Assembly (NCBI GenBank): GCA_021234155.1
Contig: JAJEKV010000001.1
Span: 15,368,245 to 15,432,244, forward strand
Source: Isoetes taiwanensis
Taxonomy: Eukaryota; Streptophyta; Lycopodiopsida; Isoetales; Isoetaceae
Length of the DNA: 64,000 nt
Direction of reading: 5' to 3'
Part shown: positions 30,894 to 41,900 of the stretch, in pieces
Layout of the letters: each line of letters opens with the position of its first letter
Position numbering within the stretch: position 1 is the stretch's first letter
Program-made: the position numbers and the translations under genes
Notes under the pieces: generated by a model
The model's input: the letters and a program-made list of their open reading frames with translations, nothing else
Told to the model about the DNA's origin: nothing
Database searches by the model: none

Positions 30894-31776
30894 CTAATAA
30901 ACCCAAGCTCGAAAGCAATTCCCCGAGTCGCTTTTGAGCTCTATTAATTCCGGGATGCTCATCCTGTAAGGTGCCTTGCTGGTAGGCTTAGCATCTGGAG
31001 CTAATGTGATCTCACATTCCACATCCCTATAAGGTGGTAGCTGCCGGATTTCATCCGGGAATACATCCTTAAATTCTGAGATGAGCCTTGCTACTGGCTT
31101 GGGGAACTGATTCCCCTCTTGATCGCTTCCATTCTGCTTAATGGGCTCAATTGCCTCTAACCTCAAAATATAATCCACCTTATTTCTTTCTATACTTTTC
31201 TTTAGCTGCTTCAAAGAAATACACTGCATAGAAGAGGCTGCCTTCTTACCTTTCACTATGAATTTGGTGCCGTCCGGTGCCGCCATGGCGACTTTCGCTA
31301 TGGGGTCACAATCAATCATGGCTTTGGCTGGCTTCAAGAATTCCATTCCCACTATAAGGTCATACCTTCCAATTTCCATGACTTCCGCTCCCATCGGCCA
31401 CTTACTTCCACTAAGGTCTATGTCGAACGTGATCCTCCTCCCCTTAGTGTGCCGAATGGCGCCGTTTGCCATAGCAACTGGCCTTGGCTTAGACTTCAAT
31501 ACCTTATTCTTCATTAGGGCAGCCAGCCTAGGAGAGGCAAAGTTATGAGAACTACCTGTGTCTATGAGGACTACATATGGATTGCTATCTATGATTCCAT
31601 CACCGCAATGATCGCCGACCGATTTTCAATATCACCTGATTCAATGTTTGCACATATGTGGCACTCACCATCTATGAAGTCCTTGGCCTCATGCTGGTCG
31701 TCGTCCTCATCCACTTCAGTTGGTGAATCCCAATTCATAAGCTCGCCAAGGTCACCGCGATGATGACGAATGGGCA
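30894..31776 (-). pseudogene. aspartic protease region of element B
   Basis: The protease active site reads [16 protein letters not shown] at about 31580-31530 (D-T-G), followed by an open frame 31514-30894: ITFDIDLSGSKWPMGAEVME, YDLIVGMEFLKPAKAMIDCD and the RT approach PPYRDVECEITLAPDAKPTS. It would release the mature gag, RT and integrase proteins. Upstream at 31776-31640 the acidic segment DLGELMNWDSPTEVDEDDDQ corresponds to [16 protein letters not shown] of element A. Confidence 0.85.
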
Positions 31777-31789
31777 ATCATGTGTTCGT

Positions 31790-33027
31790 GCCCCCGGGCC
31801 GGAAGCACCAAACATAGCTTCTTCTCGATACACTCCCTCTTCTTCTTTCGTCAAAGTTATCTAGGATACGCTTTAGCACATCGCCTCCCGATGCATTCTC
31901 GGGCTTACGGTCCCCAAAGGTCTTACCTCGAAATTCTTCCCCGCCGCCGGCCTCCCGATGGCGTAGGCCGGCGATTGCTTACTCGTACGCGCCCTTTGGT
32001 AATCGCCTCGCTTTACCCCCGGCGGCCGACTGTTTCTCTGCTGGAGTTGATGGTGCTTTCTCCAAACTTATTGCTTTGTCTTCGCCTCTCGCGAATCGAC
32101 CTTTGGGTTGATTGCTCTAACAAGCCTCTTGATATTACCGCTCAACCCTCAATGTAGGTATCAACCGCTTGCCTTTTCTCGATACTCGAACATGGAGCCT
32201 GAGCCGCATAAATTCCTCTGTATACTTTGCTACTGACAATGTACCCTGGTTCAACCTATAGAACTGCTGGATCTGCCTGCTAGTGTGCGATCTTGGCACA
32301 TAGTGCTTGCGGAAAGCTTTGCTGAAGGTCTTGAATCAAGCAAATCGCTTTTTCTTTTGAGCTTGTTAGACTTGGCATAGCCTTTCCACCAGATTCTAGC
32401 TGCTCCTATCAAGTTTGCTGTAGCAACTTTCCCTATGTCCTTGTCCTTCATGCTATAAGAGTTGCCAAATTCCTCCATTTCGTCAAGCCATGCTTCTACC
32501 TCCATGCCTGACCTATCCTTTCCCCGAAACTCACCCAACTTCCTAGTCTTCCACACATTGCTCATAGCACCGTCAAACCTTCTTCCCGATAGTCATCTGC
32601 CTTCCTTGCCCCTCGCTCTTACCTCGTGGAGTGTCGATTCACTTTCTCGAGCTAGAACTGTCTTGGGTGTGCGAAGTGTCCGATGAATTGGAGCTAGGTG
32701 GTGTTAGACTCCTTCTGTTTCTCCTTTTCCTTTTCCTGTCTCTGACATTTCCTTGGTTGTCCTGCCCCTCCTGCTGTGGGCCTTCCTCAATGCCTTGCTG
32801 AGGTAGTGGTGGAGGTGGAGGTGGTGCAGACGCATATTCTTGGGCATTCATCAATGGGGTGGCCCAATGGATCAGCTGTTGCATCTGATTCCTCATTTGG
32901 ACGAGCCTTGCGTTGACTGCTTCCGGTGTCATTTCCTCGTTGACATCTTGATCACGTCCAAATAGGTTCCTTGGTACCCACTGATGTTGTCGGCCCTGGC
33001 CTTGGGAACCTGAGCCGATGTTCCTTG
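31790..33027 (-). pseudogene. gag of element B first unit, broken
   Basis: The exon starts at 33027 after TTGCAG, without a nearby in-frame ATG until 32932 (MTPEAVNARLVQMRNQ). A Pro-rich stretch is followed by RKRKRRNRRSLTPPSSNSSD. The capsid core is open at 32565-32251: VEAWLDEMEEFGNSYSMKDK, VATANLIGAARIWWKGYAKS. A decayed zinc-knuckle region near 31850-31790 retains CIEKKLC. Homology with element A gag extends upstream to the splice site (GSG ... RNLF), showing that coding begins in the spliced exon. Confidence 0.8.
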
Positions 33028-33254
33028 CTGCAAGGATTGATCATCAATACTTGTTATTTAGTTTACACATGAATTATATTCGTTTACAATTAGTTTGTTG
33101 TTAGATACAAAAGAAATCATGTGAGAATTCCACTTACAAGTCAAGATCATAATAAGTCATTAATATATAGAAGTACATTTTATGAAATACATGATAATAT
33201 CAAAAGAAGATTACTTAATACAATTTAAAACTTGAAAGGAAATCTTATAGCTGA
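33028..33254 (-). other. putative intron end between ORF2 and gag (element B first unit)
   Basis: Same AT-rich stretch as 21671-21897, ending ATCAATCCTTGCAG on the minus strand. No ORF. A CTAAAT branch-like site lies about 35 nt before the AG. Confidence 0.4.
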
Positions 33255-34787
33255 TCAATGGCCTCCTGAAAGCTTAAAGAAATTCTTCACATCCCTAAAT
33301 CGGAGCCCTTTGCCGAGGTTGCGCAGGATGTTCCTTGTCGATCCTCCCTCGAAAGTGCTCGAGCCATTTCCTGCCCGAGTTCTCGGTGCGCTTGCCGCTA
33401 CTACACGAAAGTGATGCGTCCCTGAGGTGGCCCCTAGCGAAGTCAAGGCAATGGAGCGCTACGGACCTCTTGAAAAGGATGACGTGATCTGCATGGGCGT
33501 ATATCTTTGAGTGCTGCCCGAAGCCCGAGAGTGCTATGAGAAGTGCCACTGATTCTTCCCCCCTTGTACTGAACTCCTTGTGGAAGACTACCATTTGCCC
33601 TTGGCCGAGGGCCGGAAGGTAATAGCGGCGTCGCACCCTTTACCCGCGCTCTCGATCCAAAGGTTCTTCCTTTGTGCCGCTTCCACCGTGAGGGCGCCCA
33701 CCGCCATAAGATCTTCATGATCTCTCCACATGCCGGGTTGCATTGTCCGTTGATGCTACCGACCCTTCCCTCATGCTCCCGCTCGAACGTCCGGCTTTGA
33801 GCTTGGGCCCCTCCCCGGTTTGTACCAGCAGTGCTCAGATCTGCTGAACTCTTCCTCTCGAAATGACAGTTCCCTTGTCGATAGATTTCCTTTATCTGGC
33901 TGGTAGGCTGCTATGTCGACATTGTCTCCCCAAAGATAAGAGTGTCTCTCTCCGCCACCCCCTTGGAATCTCCCCGGTATGAATAGTCGATGAGGTCCGT
34001 GGCTTTTCCCATGCGCTATCATGCCTAGAAGCTCGCCGATTCAAGTCCCCGCTCTCGGCAAGATGACAAGTTGAGGATGTCATTTGCTAGAATGTACTCC
34101 TCTCCGCCGATGACTATCGGTGACAGAGCCGTGATGCCGACCGGTGGCTCTCGTGGGTTCTTTCTGATGTCGCCGCCGTGCCTTGACATGTACCTCTGCA
34201 TTCTTGTTGCCTCCCCGCTCCCCCCACTCGGTTTTGCTCCCCCAACCGCCAGTAGTCTTCGCCGACCGCAGGATCGGGTGCCCCCGACGCCGTGCCATGG
34301 TATTCATATGCGGAGGAATCTATATTGAGGATCTGGTCCCGAGCCCTCCCACGTATCAAGTGGAGCTAAGTCTAAGGGCTGAACGGAAGGTTCCCTACTT
34401 TGTTGATTGACTTATAGTGCATGAAGAGGGCAAGGGTCGTTCGAGATGAAAGGTACCTATGCCTATTATGTCCGGCAGTCATGTAATCCGGCATGGTCCT
34501 AGTCCTATCCCATAGCCGCTTCTTGCCTTTGGATCCTCCCATCTCTCGACCTAAAGGCTTGGGTGAGTGTCTCAAGAGAAACCCAATTCCCCCCCTAGGG
34601 GTAGTCTAACTTCCCAAGGTAGGACCTGTTGGTCGTATTGGCACATGATATCTGTGTAGTATGGTGTTTTAGACAGAGTTGCATGAAGATCAAACAAGCG
34701 GTCAAACACAGAGAAGGCTTGCTCAAGAGGGAAGTCGATGGATATGGCTTGCAAATTGTACCATCTCTCAAAGTTGCTGGGCGCCAT
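33255..34787 (-). pseudogene. ORF2 of element B first unit, broken
   Basis: Starts MAPSNFERWYNLQAISIDFP at 34787 and continues with PLEQAFSVFDRLFDL and PYYTDIMCQYDQQ. Later RTMPDYMTAGHNRHRYLSS and the C-terminal FSTRGEESVALLIALSGFG and LRNLGKGLRFRDVKNFFKL are found in different frames. The second unit (23421-21898) is more open over the C-terminal half. Comparing the two, many differences are CTG/CAG read as CG here, so part of the damage may be technical. Confidence 0.7.
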
Positions 34788-34894
34788 TAAGCAAGGAAGG
34801 GTGTAGAAAATGGTTTGCAAAGATCGCTGAGGGATCGTAAAATCGCCTAAGTGGCTCGAAGCAATTTGCTGAGAAAAAATGACAAATGAGGCCC

Positions 34895-34902
34895 TTTTAT
34901 AG
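34895..34902 (-). promoter_or_regulatory. TATA box for ORF2 (element B first unit)
   Basis: Minus strand CTATAAAAGGGCC, 108 bp upstream of the ORF2 ATG at 34787, inside the element and independent of the LTR. Confidence 0.55.
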
Positions 34903-35080
34903 ACTATGGTTGACCTCTGGATTCGTGGCAAAAGGTACCTACATAGGAAGGCCTTGGTTCTATGGCTATGGGTGTCCAAATGAGCTACCATGAAGTGCAA
35001 ATCTAAGCAAAACAAAGCAAAAAACACTACATGGTAGTTGGTTTGGCTGAATTTGGCTAATTTGGGTCGAAAAGGCCTCC

Positions 35081-35140
35081 GGTGAATCCCTCGAACGCCT
35101 CCAGATCGCTAACGCATACGCGTTTGGCGCGGTCTCACCC
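35081..35140. promoter_or_regulatory. hairpin repeat, element B first unit, copy 1
   Basis: The right arm GCGCGGTCTCACCC is intact; the left arm is decayed (GGTGAATCCC). Corresponds to 23720-23782. Confidence 0.5.
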
Positions 35141-35276
35141 GGTTGGCCGATTTTGGAGCCAATTTTGGTCAAATTTGAGAGTTTGAAGATGCTAACATGG
35201 CTAATTGGATCAATTCTAACCTAACTAGCAACTTATTTTGAACAAAACTGACACCTAAAAGCATAATTTCGGGCAC

Positions 35277-35339
35277 CCAATGAATCCGCATGAACGCCAT
35301 GGCCGTCAGGACGCAGAGGCCATTGGCGCGGTCTCACCC
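35277..35339. promoter_or_regulatory. hairpin repeat, element B first unit, copy 2
   Basis: The right arm GCGCGGTCTCACCC is intact, the left arm decayed (AATGAATCCGCAT). Corresponds to 23922-23984. Confidence 0.5.
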
Positions 35340-35578
35340 GGTTGCCCCGATTTTTTGCTTTTTGGATGATTTTTTTGCCAAAAATTTCGTTGTAGTCATG
35401 ATTTCTAGGGTATTCCTAAGCATGTTATAAAGAATTCTACTACAATTGGGTTTAATTTCCTAGATTTCAGGCATCCAACATTTTTCTATTTACAGAGGAA
35501 AATAACTTTTATATTAATAAGAAAACACAATTACATGAAAATTTTAATCCTCTAACAAAATTTACGAAAATTGAGGGC

Positions 35579-36693
35579 CTAGGGCCTCTCCCTGCGAATT
35601 CTCCGTGCTAAATGAATGTCCTTCGGCATGAGGGTAACTCTCTTAGCATGGATCGCACAGAGGTTCCCTTCCTCAAAGAGCTGCACCAGCTCTGCTTCAG
35701 CGGCCTCTTGCAGGGCCCGGGTCATTAGAGGGGTGACCCTATAATCGGTCCGGAACTCCTGCATAATTTCCCTAAGGAGACGCTCGAAGGGCGCCTTCCT
35801 TATAAGGAGATTGGTGCACATTTGAAAGTGCTTTATCTCCCTAAACACCCGGGCGTGCACACTGTTCGGCCCGTGGTGAACCCTTTGAGTTTTTCGGTCT
35901 AGGTGGGGGTGGCTTAGGCTGGTTTTCTTGACCTGCCTCCCTCCCGCGACCCGCTTTGCACCTCGGCGCCCGATTACCGGTCATTGTACCTCGTCCGGCG
36001 GGAGGTACTCTTGGTATACCTTCATTTTGCGCATGAATTCACGATCCTGGCGGAGCGTGAATTCCCGTTCTCCCACCTTCTGCTTCTTGACCTGCTTTGG
36101 TGGCTCCGGCCACTTAGGGTAAGGTGGTCTCGCGTCGGGGCCCTGCTGCTCCTCCTCCTCCTCGCCGTCTCCCCCTTCCTGTACCTCCTCCTCTTCATGA
36201 TGCTCTTCAATAACGCAGCAGGTTTGGCGTGGTGCATGGTTCTTCTCTTGGTCCTTCTCTCCTGCCGCCTCAGCTCCCGCTCGCGCTCCCTCTTCTTTCT
36301 AGCAGCCTTCTCCTCCGGCCACTCTGCGACTTTCTCCTTGCCCTTCTTCTTTGGTGCTGAAGGGCCCGCCTCTTGAGTTTGGTGCTGCTGCTGCTGCCCG
36401 CCCACCTGCTCCTTGACCTGCTCTTCCATCTCCGTGTCCGACAGAGGCCCAAAGTGGCGGGATTCGCCAGTTCTCTGGGAGCCTGCTGGCGAAGAGCTGC
36501 TGCTGGGGCTCGGTGCACTCTCTTCGGCGTCGTGGAAGGTGTCGCCGCTGCTGCTGGAGGGAAGCTCCTCCTCTCCTGGCTTCAGTCGAAGGTGCTCAGG
36601 AACCTTCTTGACATGTCGTCCTGCTGCTGCTTGCGCCATTGAGAGGGTGGGGCACTCGTTATACTTCCTCGCTGTTTGTTTGGTTCGAGCCAT
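35579..36693 (-). CDS. histone H3-like protein carried by element B (one frame break)
   Basis: The ATG at 36693 gives [20 protein letters not shown]: residues 1-10 identical to histone H3, including K4, R8 and K9. Residues of about 25-42 resemble the H3 neck ([17 protein letters not shown]). A charged linker (Ser/Glu, then Lys/Arg-rich) of roughly 230 residues follows; 36693-36022 is one open frame. After a frame change the fold is open at 35860-35579: FREIKHFQM and [20 protein letters not shown] (alpha-N/alpha-1), [20 protein letters not shown] (loop 1, alpha-2), [20 protein letters not shown] and [13 protein letters not shown] (alpha-3, C terminus). Loop 1 has no CENH3-type insertion. A TTTAAATA box lies about 90 bp upstream. 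The expected role is nuclear and chromatin-associated, which is inference. It is not part of any standard gag-pol. Confidence 0.88.
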
Positions 36694-36779
36694 GTCTTAC
36701 GGTTCAGGAAATGGGTGACGTAAGGCTGATCAAGAGAGAGATGGTGGTGAAAATGGTTGGAGAGAGAATGAGGTGTCAG

Positions 36780-36790
36780 ATATTTAAAAA
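36780..36790 (-). promoter_or_regulatory. TATA-like box for H3-like gene (element B first unit)
   Basis: Minus strand CCTTTTTAAATATCTGACAC, about 90 bp upstream of the ATG at 36693. The same sequence lies at about 25260-25270 in the second unit. Confidence 0.5.
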
Positions 36791-37256
36791 GGAGGGTCCC
36801 TAGGAATATTCTCCCACCATAATTACCCTTATTTATTAGCCTCCCTTATTAATTATCCAGTATTTAGTAATTATTTAATTATTAAGGTGTGTATTATTCC
36901 TATATTAATTCGTATTTATACTTAAAAATTTTCGAATTCCCTAATGGTTTGAAGTGCTAATTATGGATTTGCGCCATTTTTCACTCGGGTCTCCGATTGG
37001 CATGATTCTTCGACCCATTTTAGGTGAAATTTGATGCAGATACATAATTTCCACTCCAATTTTACTAAAAGATGAATTCGACTCATTCATTTCTTCGTCT
37101 AACACTTAAGCTAATTTCGGACCCACTACCTAAGAGAAAAATTTTTTTCCCTTATTTTCGAGGTTCGATGGTGGAAATTTTTATTTCACACCCCTATAAG
37201 CTTGTTAGACTACTTTCAAGGTTATGGTCAGTGCTAGTTCCTGGTCAACCAAGAAC
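36791..37256 (-). other. element B leader between primer site and H3-like gene
   Basis: AT-rich and non-coding apart from a short frame opening with ATG one base after the primer site (37258), reading MFLVDQELALT and ending near 37205. The H3-like promoter lies at its far end. Confidence 0.4.
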
Positions 37257-37259
37257 ATG

Positions 37260-37271
37260 GCTCTGATACCA
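37260..37271 (-). other. primer-binding site, initiator Met tRNA (element B)
   Basis: Minus strand TGGTATCAGAGC, the exact 12-base plant iMet site, one base inside the LTR end. Confidence 0.92.
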
Positions 37272-37272
37272 T

Positions 37273-38915
37273 TGTGACGCCCCAAACTAAACATACGGGC
37301 GGCTACCGGATACTCGGCGAAAATCCCCATCCGGCTCATCGGCCAAGCGCGGGTTCTTCGCCTACCCCCCCGCACTCTAAGGTGACCCTAGTGCGGGAGG
37401 GGACAAGGTGTCTTGACGCGCCCTTCCCCTATGGGCTCCTATAACAGCGGAAGCGATAAACATGTCAGAACTAGCATCAACAATACAAATACTACCTCGA
37501 AGGGTAGTCCATCCCATATCCACAAGTGCAAAGAACATAATCACATACCATAAAACATGAGAGCTCCTACCCGTGGCTCCGGCACACAAAGGAGGTCGAC
37601 CGACCGGATAGGCCTCCCGATAGAGCGCACCGAAGTCATAACAATGGCGGGGCTGGCATAAGATAATGGCTAGGGTTGACCACTCCATCCGCCCCTCCTG
37701 TGCATACTTTGCAGATGGGCTAGATCAGGCTCTGGCATGACTCTAACCTTCCGGATACGCAATCCCATGGCATCACCCATCGGGACTACTCCAGGTTGCA
37801 TCTCCCTGGTCCGTCGAGGTAGGAAGGGTTGCATCCCCCCTTCCCGGGGTCTAGAGGCTCCACGGGCGGCTAGAGAATCGTGGCGACACACGATTCATAC
37901 CCGACTGAACCCCCCAAAACAAGAGCCAAGCTGACACTTGCAACTCTTGAGAGGCAGGGCAACACCTTCGCCCCAAGAGGTGTCGGACCCATGCCCGGCC
38001 CACACGAAGTGACCGACCATAAGCCTAGCCCACTATGGGATCCCCCTCAGTAGCCCCCCCGGCCGCGGGATCCTCCCTCCATCTTGCCTCTAGCCCCGTT
38101 GTGTGGTGCTGAGTCACATCATAGCCTCCACAGCCCGGTGGGTTCCTATGCACAGGCCGCATCTAATAGGAACTAAGGGATCTACACTAGGAGCATACTA
38201 CATATGGCTCTAGGTCTCTACCCCCTTCCCAACACAAGAGGAACAAACATGATCAACCATCATCACATAATCATCATGAACAATATCATATGAACATCTT
38301 AACCTAATCATACATATCTAACTATTAGTTAGGGTTCCTTGATTAGGGTTCAAGATGTTCAACACAGGTTCTAGGGTGGCTCTACTCTAGCTACGAAATA
38401 CTAACCCATCTGGAGTGCTAACTCCCAGATGAACTAATATGAACTCTACTCAACCTACCTCCTCCAGAAGCGCTTCCTCCCATCCCTGGCGTCTCCATGC
38501 TCCTTGGAGTGGCTCGAAGACTTGCTCCCTCTACGATCCTACACACCTTCCAGGGGCTGCTGCTCCAGGCTAGGCTGTAATGAACGATGCTCGAAACGGG
38601 GTTTCGAGCACGTAGATGAGAGTTCAGGTGCTAGGTCAAGGAAATGGGTCTAGGGTTAGGGTTAGAGCTAATATAGGTGTGGGTCCACATGGGATGCCAC
38701 GTGGCACCACTAAGATGAGGCCGTGTGGCGGTTGCCCAATAGGATAAGGCCATGTGGAAATGGGCCTTGTCCTAAGGTTATCTAAGTTAAACAATTACTT
38801 AGATGTGCACCCCTTGCCACTTATCCAAGGCATACAAGGCTACCTAGGTAGACTTGTATGGTGACGGGTCCAGGAATATACGTATTTATGGCGTATATTC
38901 CCCTGGAATGTCACA
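37273..38915 (-). repeat. element B 5' LTR
   Basis: The + strand starts TGTGACGCC and ends GGAATGTCACA, 1643 bp, directly followed at 38916 by element A coding sequence (GCAGCACTAGCAGAATTGGG onward). Matches the middle LTR 25749-27379; indels cluster at CAG/CTG sites. Confidence 0.9.
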
Positions 38916-41900
38916 AGTGCAGCACTAGCAGAATTGGGAGATTGGGACACTCTGTCTGACGACGACGGCGAGGAAGCCCGCGACTACATTCAGGGTGAGT
39001 GTCATATCTTTGCCGATACAGAGCAAGCAGAGAGCCAGTATAAAGTAATTTCCACAGTAGGAAAGGCCAAGACCAAGTCCTTCATAGTCTTGATAGACTC
39101 AGGAAGTAGCCATAACTTTGCATCCTCCAGAATGGTTCAAATGTTGAAGTTGAAAACACTAAAGTCAAAGCCAAGGCCCGTCGTCTTAGCAAGTGGAGCA
39201 GTAAGGCAGACGGCAGGCAAGAGAATTAACTTCGACATCGACTTGCCAGGGATTAATATCCAAATGGGCGCAGAAGTAATGGGCATTGGCAAGTACGACT
39301 TGATCATAGGAATGGAGTACCTTGGACCAGCAGGGGCCATTATTGATTGTGGAAAGCGGAAGGTGACCTTTCCAACGCCCGACGGCAAAATCATTGAGAT
39401 CACAGGTAAAGAAGTTGTTCCCATCATGCAGTGTATGTCTTCTAAACGGCTGTTCAAGTGCATCAAGAGCGAGCAGGTAGCATACATCTTCAAGCTTGAG
39501 ATTGATGAGCCAGAGTCAGAAGAAAGCAAAGAAGACAAGGTGCTCAGCAAGTTGCCGAAGCAAATAGCTAAGTTGATCACGGAGTTTCATGATCTCTTTC
39601 CAGATGAGATCAAGCAGCTTCCTCCTTACAGGGGAGTCGAGTGTGAGATAGCACTCGAACCAGGAACAAAGCCGACAAGCAAGGCTCCATACAGAATGAC
39701 GACGCAGGAGTTGACGGAGCTGAAGAAGCAGTTACAGGAGTTGCTCGACCTAGGCTTCATTAGACCTAGTGTCTCGCCATTTGGAGCGCCCATTCTCTTT
39801 GTAAAGAAGAAGGATGGCAGTTTAAGGATGTGCATAGACTATAGGCAGTTAAACAAGCACACAATTAAGAACAAGTATGCGCTCCCCAGATCAGATGACT
39901 TGATGGATCAACTCCAAGGTGCAAAGGTCTTCTCCAAAATTGACTTAAGGTCAGGTTATCATCAGATCAGGATAAAGGAAGAAGATATCCATAAGACCGC
40001 CTTCAGAACGTGGTATGGGCATTATGAGTTCATGGTAATGCCTTTCGGATTATCGAATGCCCCCGCGACGTTCATGAGGCTCATGAACGACATCTTCAGG
40101 GAGTTTTTAGACACCTTTGTGATTGTATTCTTTGACGACATTTTAGTGTATAGCAGATCCCTTAAAGAACACGCACCAGTTGTACGCCAAGTTGTCGAAG
40201 TGTCACTTCACAACGGAGAGGGTAGAATACCTAAGGGCATGTGATATCAGCAGAAGGAATTTCGACGGATCCTGCCAAGATTGAAGCAGTGATTCAGTGG
40301 CCGGCACCGAAGAATGTGCATGAGGTCAGAAGTTTTCTCGGGCTAGCAGGGTACTACAGAAAGTTTGTGAAGAACTTTGCCAAGATAGCGGCTCCGTTAA
40401 CAGACTTGACGAGGGCGGAGAAGGTGAAAGATTGGGCAGAGCATTGGCACAAGAAAGCCCAAGCGGGGTTTGAATTGTTGAAAGAAGCTTTAACAACCGC
40501 CCCAGTCCTAACCCTGCCGGACCCAGAGAAGGATAAGCTTGTAGCGACAGATGCGAGTAAGATAGCTACAGGTGCAGTGCTCATGCAAGAAGAGCGTGTG
40601 GTAGCATATGATTCCAGGAAGATGAACGACGCCGAAACGCGCCACCCCACGTATGATCAGGAATTGCTTGCGGTTGTCAGGGCATTAAGAATTTGGAGGC
40701 ATTACCTTTTGGGAAGGAAGTTCCAACTGGATACAGATCATCAAAGCCTCCAGTATGTATTCACGCAACCACACCTCAACCTGAGGCAGAGAAGGTGGAT
40801 GGAGTTCCTTGAAGAGTATGACTTTGATATAGTCTACAAGCCAGGGAAGCTCAATGTGGTAACAGATGCGCTTTCAAGGCATCCCCTGACAACTAGAGTG
40901 CATTGCAATGCAATTTCGACGCTCTCCAGCAACTTTGGTAAGAAGATTGAAGAGTCCTTGCCAACGGATGTGGAATTCAGGGAAGTATGGGCGAGTCTCT
41001 CTAGGGAGGCTAGAACAGATAAAGAGCGGGAAGCCTTTAAACATTATAAGAAGGAAGGCAACCTGTTATACCATAAGAACAAGTTGTGCGTGCCCGAATC
41101 ATCAGGTGTAAGGAAATTGATCCTCCATGACACGCACAACAGCCCAATAGCTGGCCGTGCGGGATTCATGAAAACATATTTCAAAGTGCGCAGCAGCTAT
41201 TATTGGTCAGGAATGAAGAAGCAAGTAGCTCGCTACATCAAGGAATGTCAGCTATGTCAGCAGACGAAGGCAGAGCAGCTTCGAATTCCAGGAGCATTAG
41301 AGCCATTAGCGGTGCCAAACGCTAAGTGGGAGGTGATCAGCATGGATTTCATCACATGGCTTCCAAGAATAATAAGAGGAAAGGATGCCTTGATGGTAGT
41401 GGTCGACAAGTTGTCAAAGATGGCACATTTTGTGCCTTGCAGGACCACAGATACGGCTATGGATACAGCAAAGCTCTTCACCAAAGAGATCTTCAGGCTT
41501 CATGGCATGTCAAGGGAGATTATCTCCAACAGGGATCCGAAGTTTATGAGTGCCTTCTGGCAAGACCTCTTTGCGACCATTCAGACGAAACTATCCATGA
41601 GCACGGCGTATCATCCTCAAACGGATAGCCAAACGGAGCGGACCAACAGGATTTTGGAAGACATGCTACGAAACTATGTCTGGAATAAGCAAGGTACGTG
41701 AGAAGAATTTATTCACTTGGTGGAGTTTGCATACAATAGCACCAAGCAGGAATCATCACAAATGTCGCCGTTTATGATTAATTACGGCTATCAGTGCCTA
41801 ACTCCAGACACTTGGCACAATTCCGTATCAAAAGTAGAGGTTTCGCAGCAGATGTTGGCCGATATGCAGCAGCTCGTGGAAGAAGTTCGAGGATATCTGC

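Larger units (their letters stand above)
21404..38915 (-). mobile_element. Ty3/gypsy chromovirus element B, tandem LTR-internal-LTR-partial internal
   Basis: Reading the minus strand from 38915: LTR (38915-37273), primer site, H3-like gene, ORF2, gag, pol with chromodomain, polypurine tract, LTR (27379-25749), then a second primer site, a second H3-like gene, a second ORF2 and the start of a second gag, stopping at 21404. Segments 21404-27379 and 32755-38915 are the same sequence in the same orientation at high identity. It sits inside gag-pol of element A. A single insertion cannot give this order; LTR-LTR unequal exchange followed by deletion would. Confidence 0.85.

Noticed and set aside
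35579-35860. CENH3 (centromeric H3) identity for the H3-like fold
   Set aside because: The long N-terminal arm suggested it, but loop 1 has no insertion and [16 protein letters not shown] is canonical-H3-like.
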